The notes: generated by a model not told the origin, from the letters alone. DNA of 64,000 bases from Psychroflexus aurantiacus (GCF_010820555.1 NZ_JAAIKD010000001.1:225885-289884), one strand, 5' to 3'. Shown: positions 35,650 to 43,667, counted from the stretch's first letter. Made by a program: numbers and translations.

Positions 35650-36960
35650 TTACAAATTAGCATCCACTCCTTCAGTCAATACACCTTTGACATCATAAAC
35701 TACTGCGTTCTTTGTTTTGAATTTGGTTAAGTCCATGCTTAGGAATTGCTTATGAGCAACGGCTAAGACGATGGCGTTGTAAGTAGAGTGGGATGCTGAA
35801 TCGAGTTCAGCATGACAAGTAATACCATATTCTTTTTTTACTTCTTCTGGATTTGCCCAGGGGTCAAAGACATCTACTTCGGTTTCATAGTCTTTCAGGT
35901 CACGCACGACGTCAATGACTTTAGTATTTCGCACATCCGGACAGTTTTCCTTAAAGGTAATGCCCAGGACCAGAATTTTACTGCCTTTTATTTTGATGTC
36001 GTTTTTGAGCATCAGTTTGATGACCTGGCTGGATACGTATTGCCCCATAGAGTCGTTCATACGGCGTCCTGCCAGAATAATTTCCGGATGGTAACCCATC
36101 TCCTGTGCTTTTTGGGCTAGATAATAAGGATCCACACCAATGCAATGTCCGCCGACCAAACCCGGTCTGAAGGGTAAAAAGTTCCATTTGGTTCCGGCAG
36201 CTTCCAGTACGGCATGTGTATCAATCCCCATAATATTAAAAATCTTAGCCAGTTCGTTAACGAAAGCGATGTTAATATCCCGCTGAGAGTTTTCAATCAC
36301 TTTGGCTGCTTCTGCCACCTTGATGGTAGGTGCCAGGTGAGTTCCCGCGGTAATGACCGTGGCATACAACTCATCAACCTGCTTACCTATCTCTGGTGTA
36401 CTTCCCGAGGTTACTTTTAATATTTTTTCTACCGTATGTTCCTTGTCTCCCGGGTTGATACGCTCCGGAGAATAGCCGACATAGAAATCTTCGTTAAAAG
36501 TCATTCCCGATATGTTTTCCAAAACAGGAATACATTCTTCTTCGGTTGCCCCCGGATAGACAGTGCTTTCATAGACCACCACATCGCCCTTTTTCAAAAC
36601 TTTCCCAACGGTTTCACTTGCTTTTTGAAGAGGTATTAATACAGGTCGGTTATTTTTATCTACGGGTGTTGGTACAGTAATGATGTAATAGTTACAGTCT
36701 TTAATATCCGCTAAGTCTGTACTGCAAAACAATCCGTTTCCTAATCCGGAGTTCTTCACAGGGTTTTCCTGCTTGAGGACCTGTTGCAAGATATCATCCT
36801 CTACTTCCAACGTATCGTCGTGTCCTTCCTGTAGTTTCTTTACCCTCTCCACATTAATATCAAAACCTACGACTGGGTATTTTGTGGCGAATAATCGGGC
36901 TAAAGGCAGACCGACGTAACCGAGGCCTATGATTGCTATTTTATGTTTGGTTGTATTCAT
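35650..36960 (-). CDS. tviB: UDP-N-acetylglucosamine 6-dehydrogenase, TviB/WbpO type, with repeat-derived insert
   Basis: This 436-residue dehydrogenase oxidises C-6 of a UDP-HexNAc. It has the nucleotide fold [43 protein letters not shown], the catalytic [17 protein letters not shown] and [17 protein letters not shown]. Near residue 391 the otherwise conserved C-terminal domain reads [19 protein letters not shown]. The stretch [10 protein letters not shown] is the translation of a dispersed hairpin repeat (35791-35820), inserted in frame in a surface region just before the last strand. The enzyme is probably still active, since catalytic motifs are intact (inference). The 4-epimerase upstream would convert its product to UDP-GalNAcA. 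Confidence 0.88.
   Translation of the reverse strand: MNTTKHKIAIIGLGYVGLPLARLFATKYPVVGFDINVERVKKLQEGHDDTLEVEDDILQQVLKQENPVKNSGLGNGLFCSTDLADIKDCNYYIITVPTPVDKNNRPVLIPLQKASETVGKVLKKGDVVVYESTVYPGATEEECIPVLENISGMTFNEDFYVGYSPERINPGDKEHTVEKILKVTSGSTPEIGKQVDELYATVITAGTHLAPTIKVAEAAKVIENSQRDINIAFVNELAKIFNIMGIDTHAVLEAAGTKWNFLPFRPGLVGGHCIGVDPYYLAQKAQEMGYHPEIILAGRRMNDSMGQYVSSQVIKLMLKNDIKIKGSKILVLGITFKENCPDVRNTKVIDVVRDLKDYETEVDVFDPWANPEEVKKEYGITCHAELDSASHSTYNAIVLAVAHKQFLSMDLTKFKTKNAVVYDVKGVLTEGVDANL
35789..35820. repeat. REP-like hairpin inserted within a coding sequence
   Basis: GGATGCTGAA-TCGAG-TTCAGCATGACAA has the arms GCTGAA/TTCAGC and ends in GCATGACAA like the intergenic copies at 6234-6262, 40264-40290 and 43099-43126. 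It adds an in-frame peptide to the dehydrogenase. Confidence 0.85.
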
Positions 36961-37021
36961 AATTTAATTTGACTTTGACTAAGACAAAGACGAAAACTTG
37001 GTCTTAATTAATCTTTAAAAT
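36961..37021. repeat. Period-6 GACAAA microrepeat array, left flank of S23 gene
   Basis: GACTTT-GACTAA-GACAAA-GACGAA-AACTTG-GTCTTA units fill the spacer between the dehydrogenase start and the S23 stop codon. The other flank carries the reverse-complement form (GTCTTTGTC). Confidence 0.8.
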
Positions 37022-37378
37022 TTATTTGTTAAGCACATTTTTTCTCAATGCGAAAATCCTTTTTTGTAAGCTGGTTATGTTATTCAATAAGAATTCAAGC
37101 TCAGATGACGTAAAATAGTTTCGCTGGCTTGCTATTCTTAATTGTGTTTCAAGTTCAAAGCTTGATCCTAGTGCAATTTCTAAGAATCTGGCAAAATCTT
37201 TCTCTGTGGCTCGTGATGCTCCTTCTGCAATGTTTGATGGAATAGAAATCGCTGATCTAGTAATTTGCGAACTCAGTATAAACTTTTCATTTGAAGGAAA
37301 ATTATCTACTAAATCATATACATCTTGCACAAGTTGCATTGCATCAATCCAAATATCATATTCTCTAAAATTTCTCAA
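37022..37378 (-). CDS. Four-helix-bundle protein (S23 family), intact
   Basis: This 118-residue helical protein (MRNFREYDIWIDAMQLVQDVYDL) contains the family core LSSQITRSAISIPSNIAEGASRATEKDFARFLEIALGSSFELETQL at residues of about 37-82. It is intact and normal in length. It lies between the 4-epimerase and the dehydrogenase genes and is bracketed by GACAAA/GTCTTTGTC arrays. Function unknown; see the S23 finding. Confidence 0.87.
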   Translation of the reverse strand: MRNFREYDIWIDAMQLVQDVYDLVDNFPSNEKFILSSQITRSAISIPSNIAEGASRATEKDFARFLEIALGSSFELETQLRIASQRNYFTSSELEFLLNNITSLQKRIFALRKNVLNK

Positions 37379-37497
37379 TCTGTCTATTTTTGAGCGTTGA
37401 CTTTGATTCTAGCAATGAAATTAGATTTAACTAAATATAGTCTTTGTCATCGTCAATGTTTTAGTCTTTGTTTTGGTCATTGCTACAAACAACCAAA
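37379..37497. repeat. Period-6 GTCTTTGTC microrepeat array, right flank of S23 gene
   Basis: TTGACTTTGATTC lies near 37397. TAGTCTTTGTCATCGTCAATG and TTTTAGTCTTTGTTTTGGTCATTG (about 37436-37482, a single run) then precede the epimerase stop. Most of the run is the reverse complement of the left-flank array. Confidence 0.8.
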
Positions 37498-38493
37498 CTA
37501 AAGATTCTTCCAATACCAGTCCACAGCTTCTTTTAATCCTTCTCCGAACACATGGGAGGGCTGATAGCCTAAATTTTTCTGTGCTTTTTCAATACTGGCT
37601 AAGGAGTGAGGTACATCCCCCTGACGATTGGGTCCATGCTTGATCTCGACTTCTGCTATTTGCTCATCGTAATTGCTTAATTCTTCTCTTAAGAGTTCTG
37701 CCATAGCTTTGATAGTGATGCGATCACCTACGGCTGTATTGTATACTTCGTTTAAGGCCTCCTGGTTAGTGGTGGTTATTGCCCTTAAATTCATTTGAAT
37801 CACATTGTCAATATAGGTGAAATCACGTGAGTAAGTACCATCTCCGTTGATGACAGGAGATTCATGTGCCATGAATTGCATCACAAACTTGGGGATGACC
37901 GCGGCGTAAGCACCTTTGGGATCCTGACGTCTCCCAAAGACATTAAAATAACGTAAGCCTATACAATTGAGTCCATAGGTTTTACCAAAAATATCGGCAT
38001 ACAATTCATTCACATATTTGGTAATTGCATAGGGTGATAAAGGTTTACCTATTTCATGTTCGATTTTAGGCAGTTTAGTTGAATCTCCGTAAGTGGATGA
38101 ACTTGCCGCAAATACGAAACGCTTAACCTTATTATCTTTTGCTGCAACGAGCATATTGAGAAAGCCACCCACATTCACTTCGTTAGAGGTGACAGGATCC
38201 TTAATAGAACGCGGCACAGAACCTAAAGCCGCCTGGTGCAGGATAAAATCCACTCCCTGACAGGCCTTTTGACAGGTTTCTAAATCCCGAATGTCCCCTT
38301 CTATAAAGGTAAAGTTACTTTCTTTTTTAAACTCCTGAACATTATGATGATGTCCAGTAGCAAAATTATCCAAAGCAATAACATCAGCACCAATTTGGAT
38401 CAGGGCTTCACATAGGTTACTGCCGATGAACCCGGCAGCTCCAGTTACTAATACTCTTTTGTCTTTTAGCTTTTTAAATTCTTCCTTATTCAT
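37498..38493 (-). CDS. UDP-HexNAc(A) 4-epimerase (WbpP/TviC-like extended SDR)
   Basis: This 331-residue extended SDR enzyme epimerises C-4 of a UDP-sugar, most likely UDP-GlcNAcA to UDP-GalNAcA given the TviB-like gene downstream. It has VLVTGAAGFIGSNLCEALI, ALDNFATGHHHNV, the SSSTYGDS region, the active-site Tyr-Lys pair in SPYAITKYVNELYA, LRYFNVFGRRQDPKGAYAAVIPKF and FTYIDNV. Its ATG (38493) overlaps the end of a GIY-YIG gene by 8 bases. A truncated copy of its own 5' end lies beyond that gene (38779-38853). Confidence 0.9.
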   Translation of the reverse strand: MNKEEFKKLKDKRVLVTGAAGFIGSNLCEALIQIGADVIALDNFATGHHHNVQEFKKESNFTFIEGDIRDLETCQKACQGVDFILHQAALGSVPRSIKDPVTSNEVNVGGFLNMLVAAKDNKVKRFVFAASSSTYGDSTKLPKIEHEIGKPLSPYAITKYVNELYADIFGKTYGLNCIGLRYFNVFGRRQDPKGAYAAVIPKFVMQFMAHESPVINGDGTYSRDFTYIDNVIQMNLRAITTTNQEALNEVYNTAVGDRITIKAMAELLREELSNYDEQIAEVEIKHGPNRQGDVPHSLASIEKAQKNLGYQPSHVFGEGLKEAVDWYWKNL

Positions 38494-38767
38494 ATGTTTT
38501 TTCTTGACCTGTGAAATAAGATTTGAGGCGTTTGCCTAAATACATTTTTCCATAGTGAGTTTTAAAATATTTTTCTCTCTTTAAAGCATCTTCTTGAGAT
38601 AAGCAGGCTTCAAAATAAATAAGCTTAAGTGGTCTTCTGTGTTTTGTGGAGGCTACTTTACCAAGATTATGAGCCTCAAATCTTAATGGCAAATTAGCTG
38701 TATAGCCAGTATATTTTTTCTCGTCTTTTTCGCTGACTAATATGTAAACATAATAATAACCTTCCAT
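38486..38767 (-). CDS. Small GIY-YIG nuclease-family protein
   Basis: This 93-residue single-domain protein has the motif YYYVYILVSEKDEKKYTGYTANLPLRFEAHN (GIY at 4-8, YIG as YTG), then the helix CLSQEDALKREKYFKTHYGKMYL and a basic end. It is a different subgroup from the GIY-YIG protein at 5883-6218. It sits exactly between the epimerase gene and a fragment duplicating that gene's first 21 codons, as if it had entered at the start codon. Nuclease activity is inferred from the fold. Confidence 0.83.
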   Translation of the reverse strand: MEGYYYVYILVSEKDEKKYTGYTANLPLRFEAHNLGKVASTKHRRPLKLIYFEACLSQEDALKREKYFKTHYGKMYLGKRLKSYFTGQEKTYE

Positions 38768-38778
38768 TTGCCATTATT

Positions 38779-38853
38779 TCACGGGTTGAAACCAGCGGCA
38801 CCGGTAACGAGTACTTTTTTATCTTTTAAGGATTTGAATTCTTCTAAGTCCAT
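38779..38853 (-). pseudogene. Duplicated 5' fragment of the 4-epimerase gene
   Basis: From the ATG at 38853 this reads MDLEEFKSLKDKKVLVTGAAGF, then NP and a stop (TGA 38779-38781). It parallels the intact epimerase start MNKEEFKKLKDKRVLVTGAAGF closely but is not identical, so it comes from a diverged allele or an old duplication. Both copies share the upstream ATATGTTTT. The frame breaks exactly after GAAGF. Confidence 0.88.
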
Positions 38854-38861
38854 ATGTTTTA

Positions 38862-38938
38862 TTAATTTGATTTTGACTAAGACTTTGACATTGACAAAAT
38901 CTAGTCTTAGTTTTCGTCATTGCCTTAGTTTATAAGTA
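38862..38938. repeat. Period-6 GACTTTGACA / GTCTTAG microrepeat array
   Basis: TTTTGACTAAGACTTTGACATTGAC is followed by its complementary form TAGTCTTAGTTTTCGTCATTG, together filling the spacer between the isomerase stop and the epimerase fragment. It is the same family as the arrays around the S23 gene at 37022-37378. Confidence 0.75.
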
Positions 38939-38940
38939 AT

Positions 38941-39285
38941 TCAGCTTCTATCATAATCATCTTCTAGTCGAACAATATCGTCTTCACCAAAATAAGTCCC
39001 TAGCTGGACTTCAATGAACACGCAATCTTCATCAGCAGAAGGATTCTCAATGCGATGCTTCACGCCCTGAGGGATTTGGATCACCTCCCCAGGATTATAA
39101 TCTTTTACTTTACCATCCAGCGTAATACGCCCCTCTCCACTGACGATGGTCCAGACTTCGGAGCGTTTATGGTGGTACTGGTAGGAAAGCCTGCCTCCCG
39201 GCTTGACTTGAATGCGTTTGACTTTATGGGTGGCTTTGTCTTCCAATACAAAATATTCCCCCCAGGGTCTGATGTCGTGTTCCAT
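38941..39285 (-). CDS. Cupin-type mannose-6-phosphate isomerase / ManC C-terminal-like protein
   Basis: This 114-residue single-cupin protein opens RPWGEYFVLEDKATHKVKRIQVKPGGRLSYQYHHKRSEVWTIVSGEG and continues IQIPQGVKHRIENPSADEDCVFIEVQLG. These are the cupin 1 and cupin 2 metal-site segments of type II phosphomannose isomerases. The GDP-mannose pyrophosphorylase domain that usually precedes it is absent, giving the free-standing cupin common in glycan clusters. It is the first gene of the minus-strand cluster; the sugar it isomerises cannot be told. Confidence 0.88.
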   Translation of the reverse strand: MEHDIRPWGEYFVLEDKATHKVKRIQVKPGGRLSYQYHHKRSEVWTIVSGEGRITLDGKVKDYNPGEVIQIPQGVKHRIENPSADEDCVFIEVQLGTYFGEDDIVRLEDDYDRS

Positions 39286-39299
39286 GGTTTTTTAACTAG

Positions 39300-39452
39300 A
39301 TATTGTTATAGTACTGTTAGCTGTTGGCTTTTAGCCATTAGCCTTTGGCTGTTTTTTATACTGGGTAACCAGGTGACTGTTATGTTAACTAGTATCTGCT
39401 TTGGATTTATAGCTAATAGCATTTAGCTGTTGGCCATTAGCCTTTGGCTTTT
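39300..39452. repeat. TTAGCC/TTGGC microrepeat array, left flank of broken S23 gene
   Basis: Two runs, GCTGTTGGCTTTTAGCC-ATTAGCCTTTGGC (39319-39349) and GCATTTAGCTGTTGGCC-ATTAGCC (39418-39445), flank a short CTGGGTAACCAGG stretch. Their complement forms the right-flank array at 39789-39830. The array also supplies the F module of the intergenic mosaics. Confidence 0.8.
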
Positions 39453-39462
39453 GTATTTGATT

Positions 39463-39785
39463 TTATTTATTAAGTTTTGAAATAAAGGCATTCAGCTGTT
39501 TTTGTAATATTTCATTTTTAATAAGAAGGTCACTAAAATTTTCGTCCGAAATGAAACCTAATTTTAACGAAATATCTAACAAAGCTTCTATTTCAAAGGA
39601 AGACCCTAGAGACATGGTCAGAAAATGTTTAAAATCCTTTTCTGATGACCTACTAGCTCCTTCTGTCTAACCTGGCTGATTAGACCAAACCTTTCAGTTT
39701 CTGGAAACTCTTTTGTAATCTGATAAATTATTACAGAGTAATTTTTAGCATTAGTATATACATCCCATTTTCTAAAGTTTCTCAT
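39463..39785 (-). pseudogene. Four-helix-bundle (S23-family) gene with internal deletion
   Basis: From the ATG at 39785 the frame reads MRNFRKWDVYTNAKNYSVII ... LISQVRQ and then shifts. In another frame it continues EGASRSSEKDFKHFLTMSLGSSFEIEALLDISLKLGF ... ISKLNK to a TAA at 39463-39465. Comparison with the intact copies shows that the RSAISIPSNIA segment between QVR and EGAS has been lost near 39663-39668 (about 30 bases, frame-shifting). It is the fourth S23 locus in this cluster. Confidence 0.85.
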
Positions 39786-40137
39786 ATTTTGAGTTTTAGC
39801 TAATAGCTAGCGGCTAAATGCTAACGGCCTAAAAAGCACGGCTTCGCCACAATGAGTCCCATTTTCAGGGTCACTGGTCTATAAATTTAGACAGGTCCAA
39901 CTACGTAAATACTAGATCCTAGATGCTGCGTTTACGCCTTGAAAATAAAGCTTTAAGGGAAGGGAAGCAGGATGAGCTATTCACGTAAAGGTATTTGCCA
40001 AGTTTGGTTAGACAAATGTAAGTCAGATTCTTAAGGAAAACCAAAAGAAATGGGAAGTATTTTGGAGAAAGTTTTATTTCTAGATAGTAGTTGTAAAAAA
40101 GAAAAAACGTAGAGAAAAGAGAATAGAAGGGCCTTTT
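39786..40137. other. Gene-free stretch with a TTAGCTAATAGC array and unassigned sequence
   Basis: 39789-39830 holds TTAGCTAATAGCTAGCGGC-TAAATGCTAACGGCC, the inverted counterpart of 39300-39452. 39840-40090 has no recognisable gene or repeat. 40095-40130 is a purine-rich run (ACGTAGAGAAAAGAGAATAG) like that at 1055-1085. Confidence 0.6.
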
Positions 40138-40346
40138 ATTAATTTTGAATTGTTTTAACTCATCTGTAAATCGGTAGACTGGTCAACTGTAAGTTTCACT
40201 TTTCACGAAGGAGATGCTCGCGCTAGCTTGGGGGATATTTCAGGGTCTAGCTTAACTGAGAAAGATGCTGAAATAAATTCAGCATGACAAAACTCAAGGC
40301 TAAATTTAAGTATACATGCTCCCTTTAGGGTTGGGTGTTTTTTTTC
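40138..40346. repeat. Long dispersed intergenic repeat, copy A
   Basis: ATTTCAGGGTCTAGCTTAAC, AGATGCTGAAATAAATTCAG and CATGACAAAACTCAAGGC, then CTCCCTTTAGGGTTGGG and a TTTTTTTTCGATTA tail, match 43028-43190 and 44275-44465 over about 130 bases. The left hairpin (GTCCCGAAGCGTCGGGA in the others) is replaced by unrelated sequence in this copy. Confidence 0.85.
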
Positions 40347-40568
40347 GATTATACGATAGATGACTGGTCAACTGATATACCGGTAGACTGGTTCACTACT
40401 CACTACTTTGTACTTTCCTCTCACTACTAACCAAATCACTCACCGATGCTGCGGCTTCGATACAACGCAATGAAAAATCCAAACTCCTTCATACCCTCTA
40501 AAACCTAATACCTAACCCCCTACATTAAACTTCTGTCCTTATATTTAGTCTTAAAAAAAACTCGACTC
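40347..40568. repeat. Microrepeat mosaic upstream of the metalloprotease
   Basis: CGATTATACGATAG, ACTGGTCAACTGATATACCGG, TAGACTGGTTCACTACTCAC and TACTTTCCTCTCACTACTAACC run to about 40430, then ACTCACCGATGCTGCGGC. 40470-40568 is the leader of the metalloprotease gene; a TATATTTA at 40538-40545 could be a weak -7 box. Confidence 0.6.
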
Positions 40569-42908
40569 ATGAAATACGTTTTTCTTTTTGTCTTCGCCCT
40601 AAGCTTACACCTGGGGATGGCTCAGGACAAAACCTCCAAAGATTTGAATTCTGTTTTAAAAAACATGCCTGAAGACAAAGGGCTCATCACCACTTATTTT
40701 GAAGACGATAAACTCTACTTCAAATTTCCGGAAGAGGTTCTGGAAAAAGATTTACTGATGGTAACTCGCCTGAAGCAGTTGCCGGCTAACTATTCTGCTT
40801 ACCGCAATGCCGGGTCCAAGACGTCTGAGCAAATGATTCATTTTGTGAAAGTAGGCAAGTCTATCGATCTGGTACAGGTCCTGACCACCAATGTGGCCGA
40901 TGAGGAAGACCCCATCAGCCTGAGTGTCGCTCAAAATAACCTCAACCCGATTTTGGCATCCTTCCCCATCAAATCTGAAAAAGGAAAAGATATCGTGATT
41001 GAAGTCTCCTCGTTTTTCAATGCTGATTCACCCTCCTTCAACATTATTCCGGACAGATTAAAATCAGAATATAAAATCGGGAAAGCAGATGACAAGCGCA
41101 GCCGTATCAATTCGGTGAAAAGTTTTCCTGAAAACACCGAAATCACCCATACGCTTACCTTCCCAACGGCTAAGCCTCCCCGCAGGAATTCGACCAATAC
41201 CTTTACCTTTCAAATCAACCACTCCATCATTGCCCTGCCGGAAGATAAAATGCAGGTGCGCTACGAAGACTCCCGTGTGGGCTGGTTTGGTATCCGAAAA
41301 TACGACTACAGCTCCGAGGCTTTAAAGTCGGATGAAGTGAGACTGGTGCGCCGCTGGAGACTGGAACCCAAAGACGAAAAGGCCTACGCCCAGGGCAAGC
41401 TTACCGAGCCTAAAAAACCTATCGTGTACTACCTGGACCCTGCCACTCCCGAAAAATGGAGAAAATATTTTATCCAGGGCATCGAAGACTGGAACTCCGC
41501 CTTCGAAAAAGCGGGCTTCAAAAACGCCATTGTGGCCAAAATGCCTCCAACCCCTGAGGAAAATCCGGATTTCAGTCCGGAAGACGTGCGGTTTTCTACC
41601 GTGCGCTATGTGGCCTCCACCACACGAAATGCCACGGGACCCAGCGTCTCCGATCCGCGAACCGGAGAAATCATCGAGTCGGATATCATCTGGTATCACA
41701 ACCATTTGAGGTCCTACCGTAATCGTTATTTACTGGAAACCGGCGCTGCCAATCCAAAGGCCAGAACTCTGGACACCCCCGAAGAGGAGATCGGCGAAAT
41801 GATGCGCCGTGTCATTTCTCACGAAGTAGGTCACGCCCTGGGTTTGCCTCATAACATGAAAGCCAGTTCGGCCTATCCCGTCGATTCGCTCAGGTCCGGA
41901 AGCTTTACCCAAAAAATGGGTATTGCGGCTACCATCATGGATTATGCCCGTTACAACTATATCGCACAACCCGGAGATGAAAACATTCGCTTTGTCAGAC
42001 AACTGGGGCCTTACGATGATTATGCCATCGAATGGGGTTACCGGTATTTCCCGAACAGCACTCCCGAGCAGGAAAAAGAGATTCTGGAAAGCTTTGTGGA
42101 CGAGCGCAGCACCAATCCTTTGTACATGTTTGGTGGAAGAGGAAACGATCCCGATGCCCAAACCGAAGACATCGGCGATAACTCTGTAAAAGCAAGCACC
42201 TATGGGCTGAGCAATTTGAAAATTGTCGCCGACAACCTCAATGCCTGGACGACGCCTGAGGGTCAGAATTTTGAAGATCTGGAAGAGCTTTACGGCGAGA
42301 TGCTTGGGGTGTACAGACGTTACATCTATCACGTCGTTTCCGTGGCAGGAGGCGTCCATAAAACCCTGCTGCATAAAGGTCAGGACGGTATTCCGTATCA
42401 GGTGGTGGATAAAACCAACCAAATAAACGCTTTGGACTTCCTAAATAAAAATGTGTGGACGCCACAATACTGGCTGGTGGATAAAGAGCTGATTTCTAAC
42501 TTTGCCGAAACCGGCAAACTGGAAACTCTGGTTAGCATTAACAAAGGCGTGCTCAATCGACTTACCGATGCTGAGCGCCTGACGATGATGTGGGACACCC
42601 ATTCGACCCTGGCTGGAAACGGACTTTCCCCTCAGGAACTTCTGAATTTGCTTACAGAAGACCTCATCTATTCCAGAACCACTCCAGACCAGGTCGAGCG
42701 TGAATTGCAGAAACATCTGGTCCATCAGCTTATCCAACTCGTTGACGACAAGGATTTGGCGATGGAGCTTAAAGGACATAGCCTTTCACTTCAGGAGGAC
42801 CTTCTGACTGATTTTAATACCAGAGCTGGTTCTACCGAAGGCGAATTAAAAGCGCATTACAGCTATATGATTCAAATGCTGGAAGAGGCTTTACAAACAG
42901 GAAAATAA
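40569..42908 (+). CDS. Secreted zinc-dependent metalloprotease (DUF5117/DUF4953-like)
   Basis: This 779-residue exported protein has a signal peptide (MKYVFLFVFALSLHLGMAQ). The zinc motif HEVGHALGLPH at residues 418-428 is an extended HExxHxxGxxH with catalytic Glu419 and ligands His418, His422 and His428. A Met-turn-like IMDYARYNY follows about 35 residues later. The N-terminal 370 residues match the DUF5117-type region (LPEDKMQVRYEDSRVGWFG; KPIVYYLDPATPEKWRKYFIQGIEDWNSAFEKAGF) of Bacteroidota zinc-dependent metalloproteases. Shorter than relatives of about 820-850 residues, but no gap is obvious. It probably acts in the periplasm or outside the cell; substrate unknown. Confidence 0.9.
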   Translation: MKYVFLFVFALSLHLGMAQDKTSKDLNSVLKNMPEDKGLITTYFEDDKLYFKFPEEVLEKDLLMVTRLKQLPANYSAYRNAGSKTSEQMIHFVKVGKSIDLVQVLTTNVADEEDPISLSVAQNNLNPILASFPIKSEKGKDIVIEVSSFFNADSPSFNIIPDRLKSEYKIGKADDKRSRINSVKSFPENTEITHTLTFPTAKPPRRNSTNTFTFQINHSIIALPEDKMQVRYEDSRVGWFGIRKYDYSSEALKSDEVRLVRRWRLEPKDEKAYAQGKLTEPKKPIVYYLDPATPEKWRKYFIQGIEDWNSAFEKAGFKNAIVAKMPPTPEENPDFSPEDVRFSTVRYVASTTRNATGPSVSDPRTGEIIESDIIWYHNHLRSYRNRYLLETGAANPKARTLDTPEEEIGEMMRRVISHEVGHALGLPHNMKASSAYPVDSLRSGSFTQKMGIAATIMDYARYNYIAQPGDENIRFVRQLGPYDDYAIEWGYRYFPNSTPEQEKEILESFVDERSTNPLYMFGGRGNDPDAQTEDIGDNSVKASTYGLSNLKIVADNLNAWTTPEGQNFEDLEELYGEMLGVYRRYIYHVVSVAGGVHKTLLHKGQDGIPYQVVDKTNQINALDFLNKNVWTPQYWLVDKELISNFAETGKLETLVSINKGVLNRLTDAERLTMMWDTHSTLAGNGLSPQELLNLLTEDLIYSRTTPDQVERELQKHLVHQLIQLVDDKDLAMELKGHSLSLQEDLLTDFNTRAGSTEGELKAHYSYMIQMLEEALQTGK

Positions 42909-43027
42909 CAGGTCTCAAAACCTCCTTAGGCTGGGGCTTTTTGCCCCCTGGCCTTTGGTTAATATGGATGTTAGGTTTTAGAGGGTAGATATTAGAAGGA
43001 GAAAAGAACATAAAGAAAAGAGAGGAC
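42909..43027. other. Spacer with GGGGC hairpin and purine-rich run
   Basis: GGGGC-TTTTT-GCCCC (42934-42948) is a short hairpin after the metalloprotease gene without a good T-tract. It is followed by GAAGGAGAAAAGAACATAAAG, a purine-rich run of the mosaic type (single run near 42995-43015). Confidence 0.4.
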
Positions 43028-43190
43028 CTTATAATAATTTTGAATTGTCACACTGTCCCGAAGCGTCGGGATATTTCAGGGTCTAGCTTAACTGAGAAAG
43101 ATGCTGAAATAAATTCAGCATGACAAAACTCAAGGCTAAATTTAAGTATATATGCTCCCTTCAGGGTTGGGGTGTTTTTTTCGATTACTC
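43028..43190. repeat. Long dispersed intergenic repeat, copy B (complete)
   Basis: The complete element: TTGTCACACTG, hairpin TCCCGAAGCGTCGGGA, TTTCAGGGTCTAGC, hairpin GCTGAAATAAATTCAGC ending ATGACAA, then CTCCCTTCAGGGTTGGGG and TTTTTTTCG. Its outer ends TTGTCA and TGACAA are inverted. It is the empty counterpart of the gene-bearing element at 5817-6286. Confidence 0.85.
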
Positions 43191-43596
43191 GATTACACCG
43201 TTACACGATTGTACTAAAAACGATGAACAATCTTCCTCAGGAACTCACCAACTCACAAACTCACCACTACTGCAGATCGCAGAAGTACGATATGAGATAG
43301 TAGAAGTAAAAAAGAGTTTTATCTAATTTCCCTTCAGGCGATGCACTGAGTTGATCGAAGTGTTAATGCGGATAGGCAAAGGATGTAATCTCTGAGTATA
43401 AAACCTACCACCTAATCCCTACTACTTAACTCCTTACCATTTACTTATAAAGCGAATACACGATTAATCGATTATACGATAGATGACTGGTCAACCGGTA
43501 TGCTGGTTCACTACTTAATACGATGTACTTGCTACTTTCCACTCACAAACTCACCAACTTTCTACTCACTACTACAATAACAATAAAAACAAAATG
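43191..43596. repeat. Microrepeat mosaic with a GCGATGCACTGAGTTG unit
   Basis: CGATTACACCGTTACACG, then ACTCACCAACTCACAAACTC (43243-43262). A 70-bp unit GGCGATGCACTGAGTTGATC ... GATAGGCAAAGG (43335-43386) recurs at 44046-44094. Then TAATCG-type, CTGGTCAACCGGTATGCTGG and ACTCACAAACTCACC runs extend to 43580. No coding region was seen. Confidence 0.7.
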
Positions 43597-43632
43597 TACG
43601 GTTTTCCCGTAAAAATGTACGGTTAAACCGTA
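43597..43632. promoter_or_regulatory. Two operator-like palindromes, 21 bp apart
   Basis: TACGGTTTTCCCGTA (43597-43611) and TACGGTTAAACCGTA (43618-43632, a perfect 7-1-7 palindrome) share ATGTACGGTT and start 21 bases apart, two helical turns. A CATATTTG (43655-43662) close to the -7 consensus lies downstream, so they could be activator sites of a promoter at about 43630-43665. Confidence 0.5.
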
Positions 43633-43667
43633 ACGCAAAGTCATTTAAAAAAAGCATATTTGCCGTA

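Noticed and set aside
31577-37378. Diversity-generating retroelement, because S23 proteins resemble bAvd
   Set aside because: No reverse transcriptase gene and no template/variable repeat pair with adenine-specific changes was seen.
41730-42422. Open frame of 230 codons opposite the metalloprotease gene
   Set aside because: It lies entirely antisense to well-supported coding sequence, has no family motifs, and such shadows are expected where the sense gene is GC-richer.
42934-42948. Terminator of the metalloprotease gene
   Set aside because: The GGGGC/GCCCC hairpin is short and is not followed by a T-tract.
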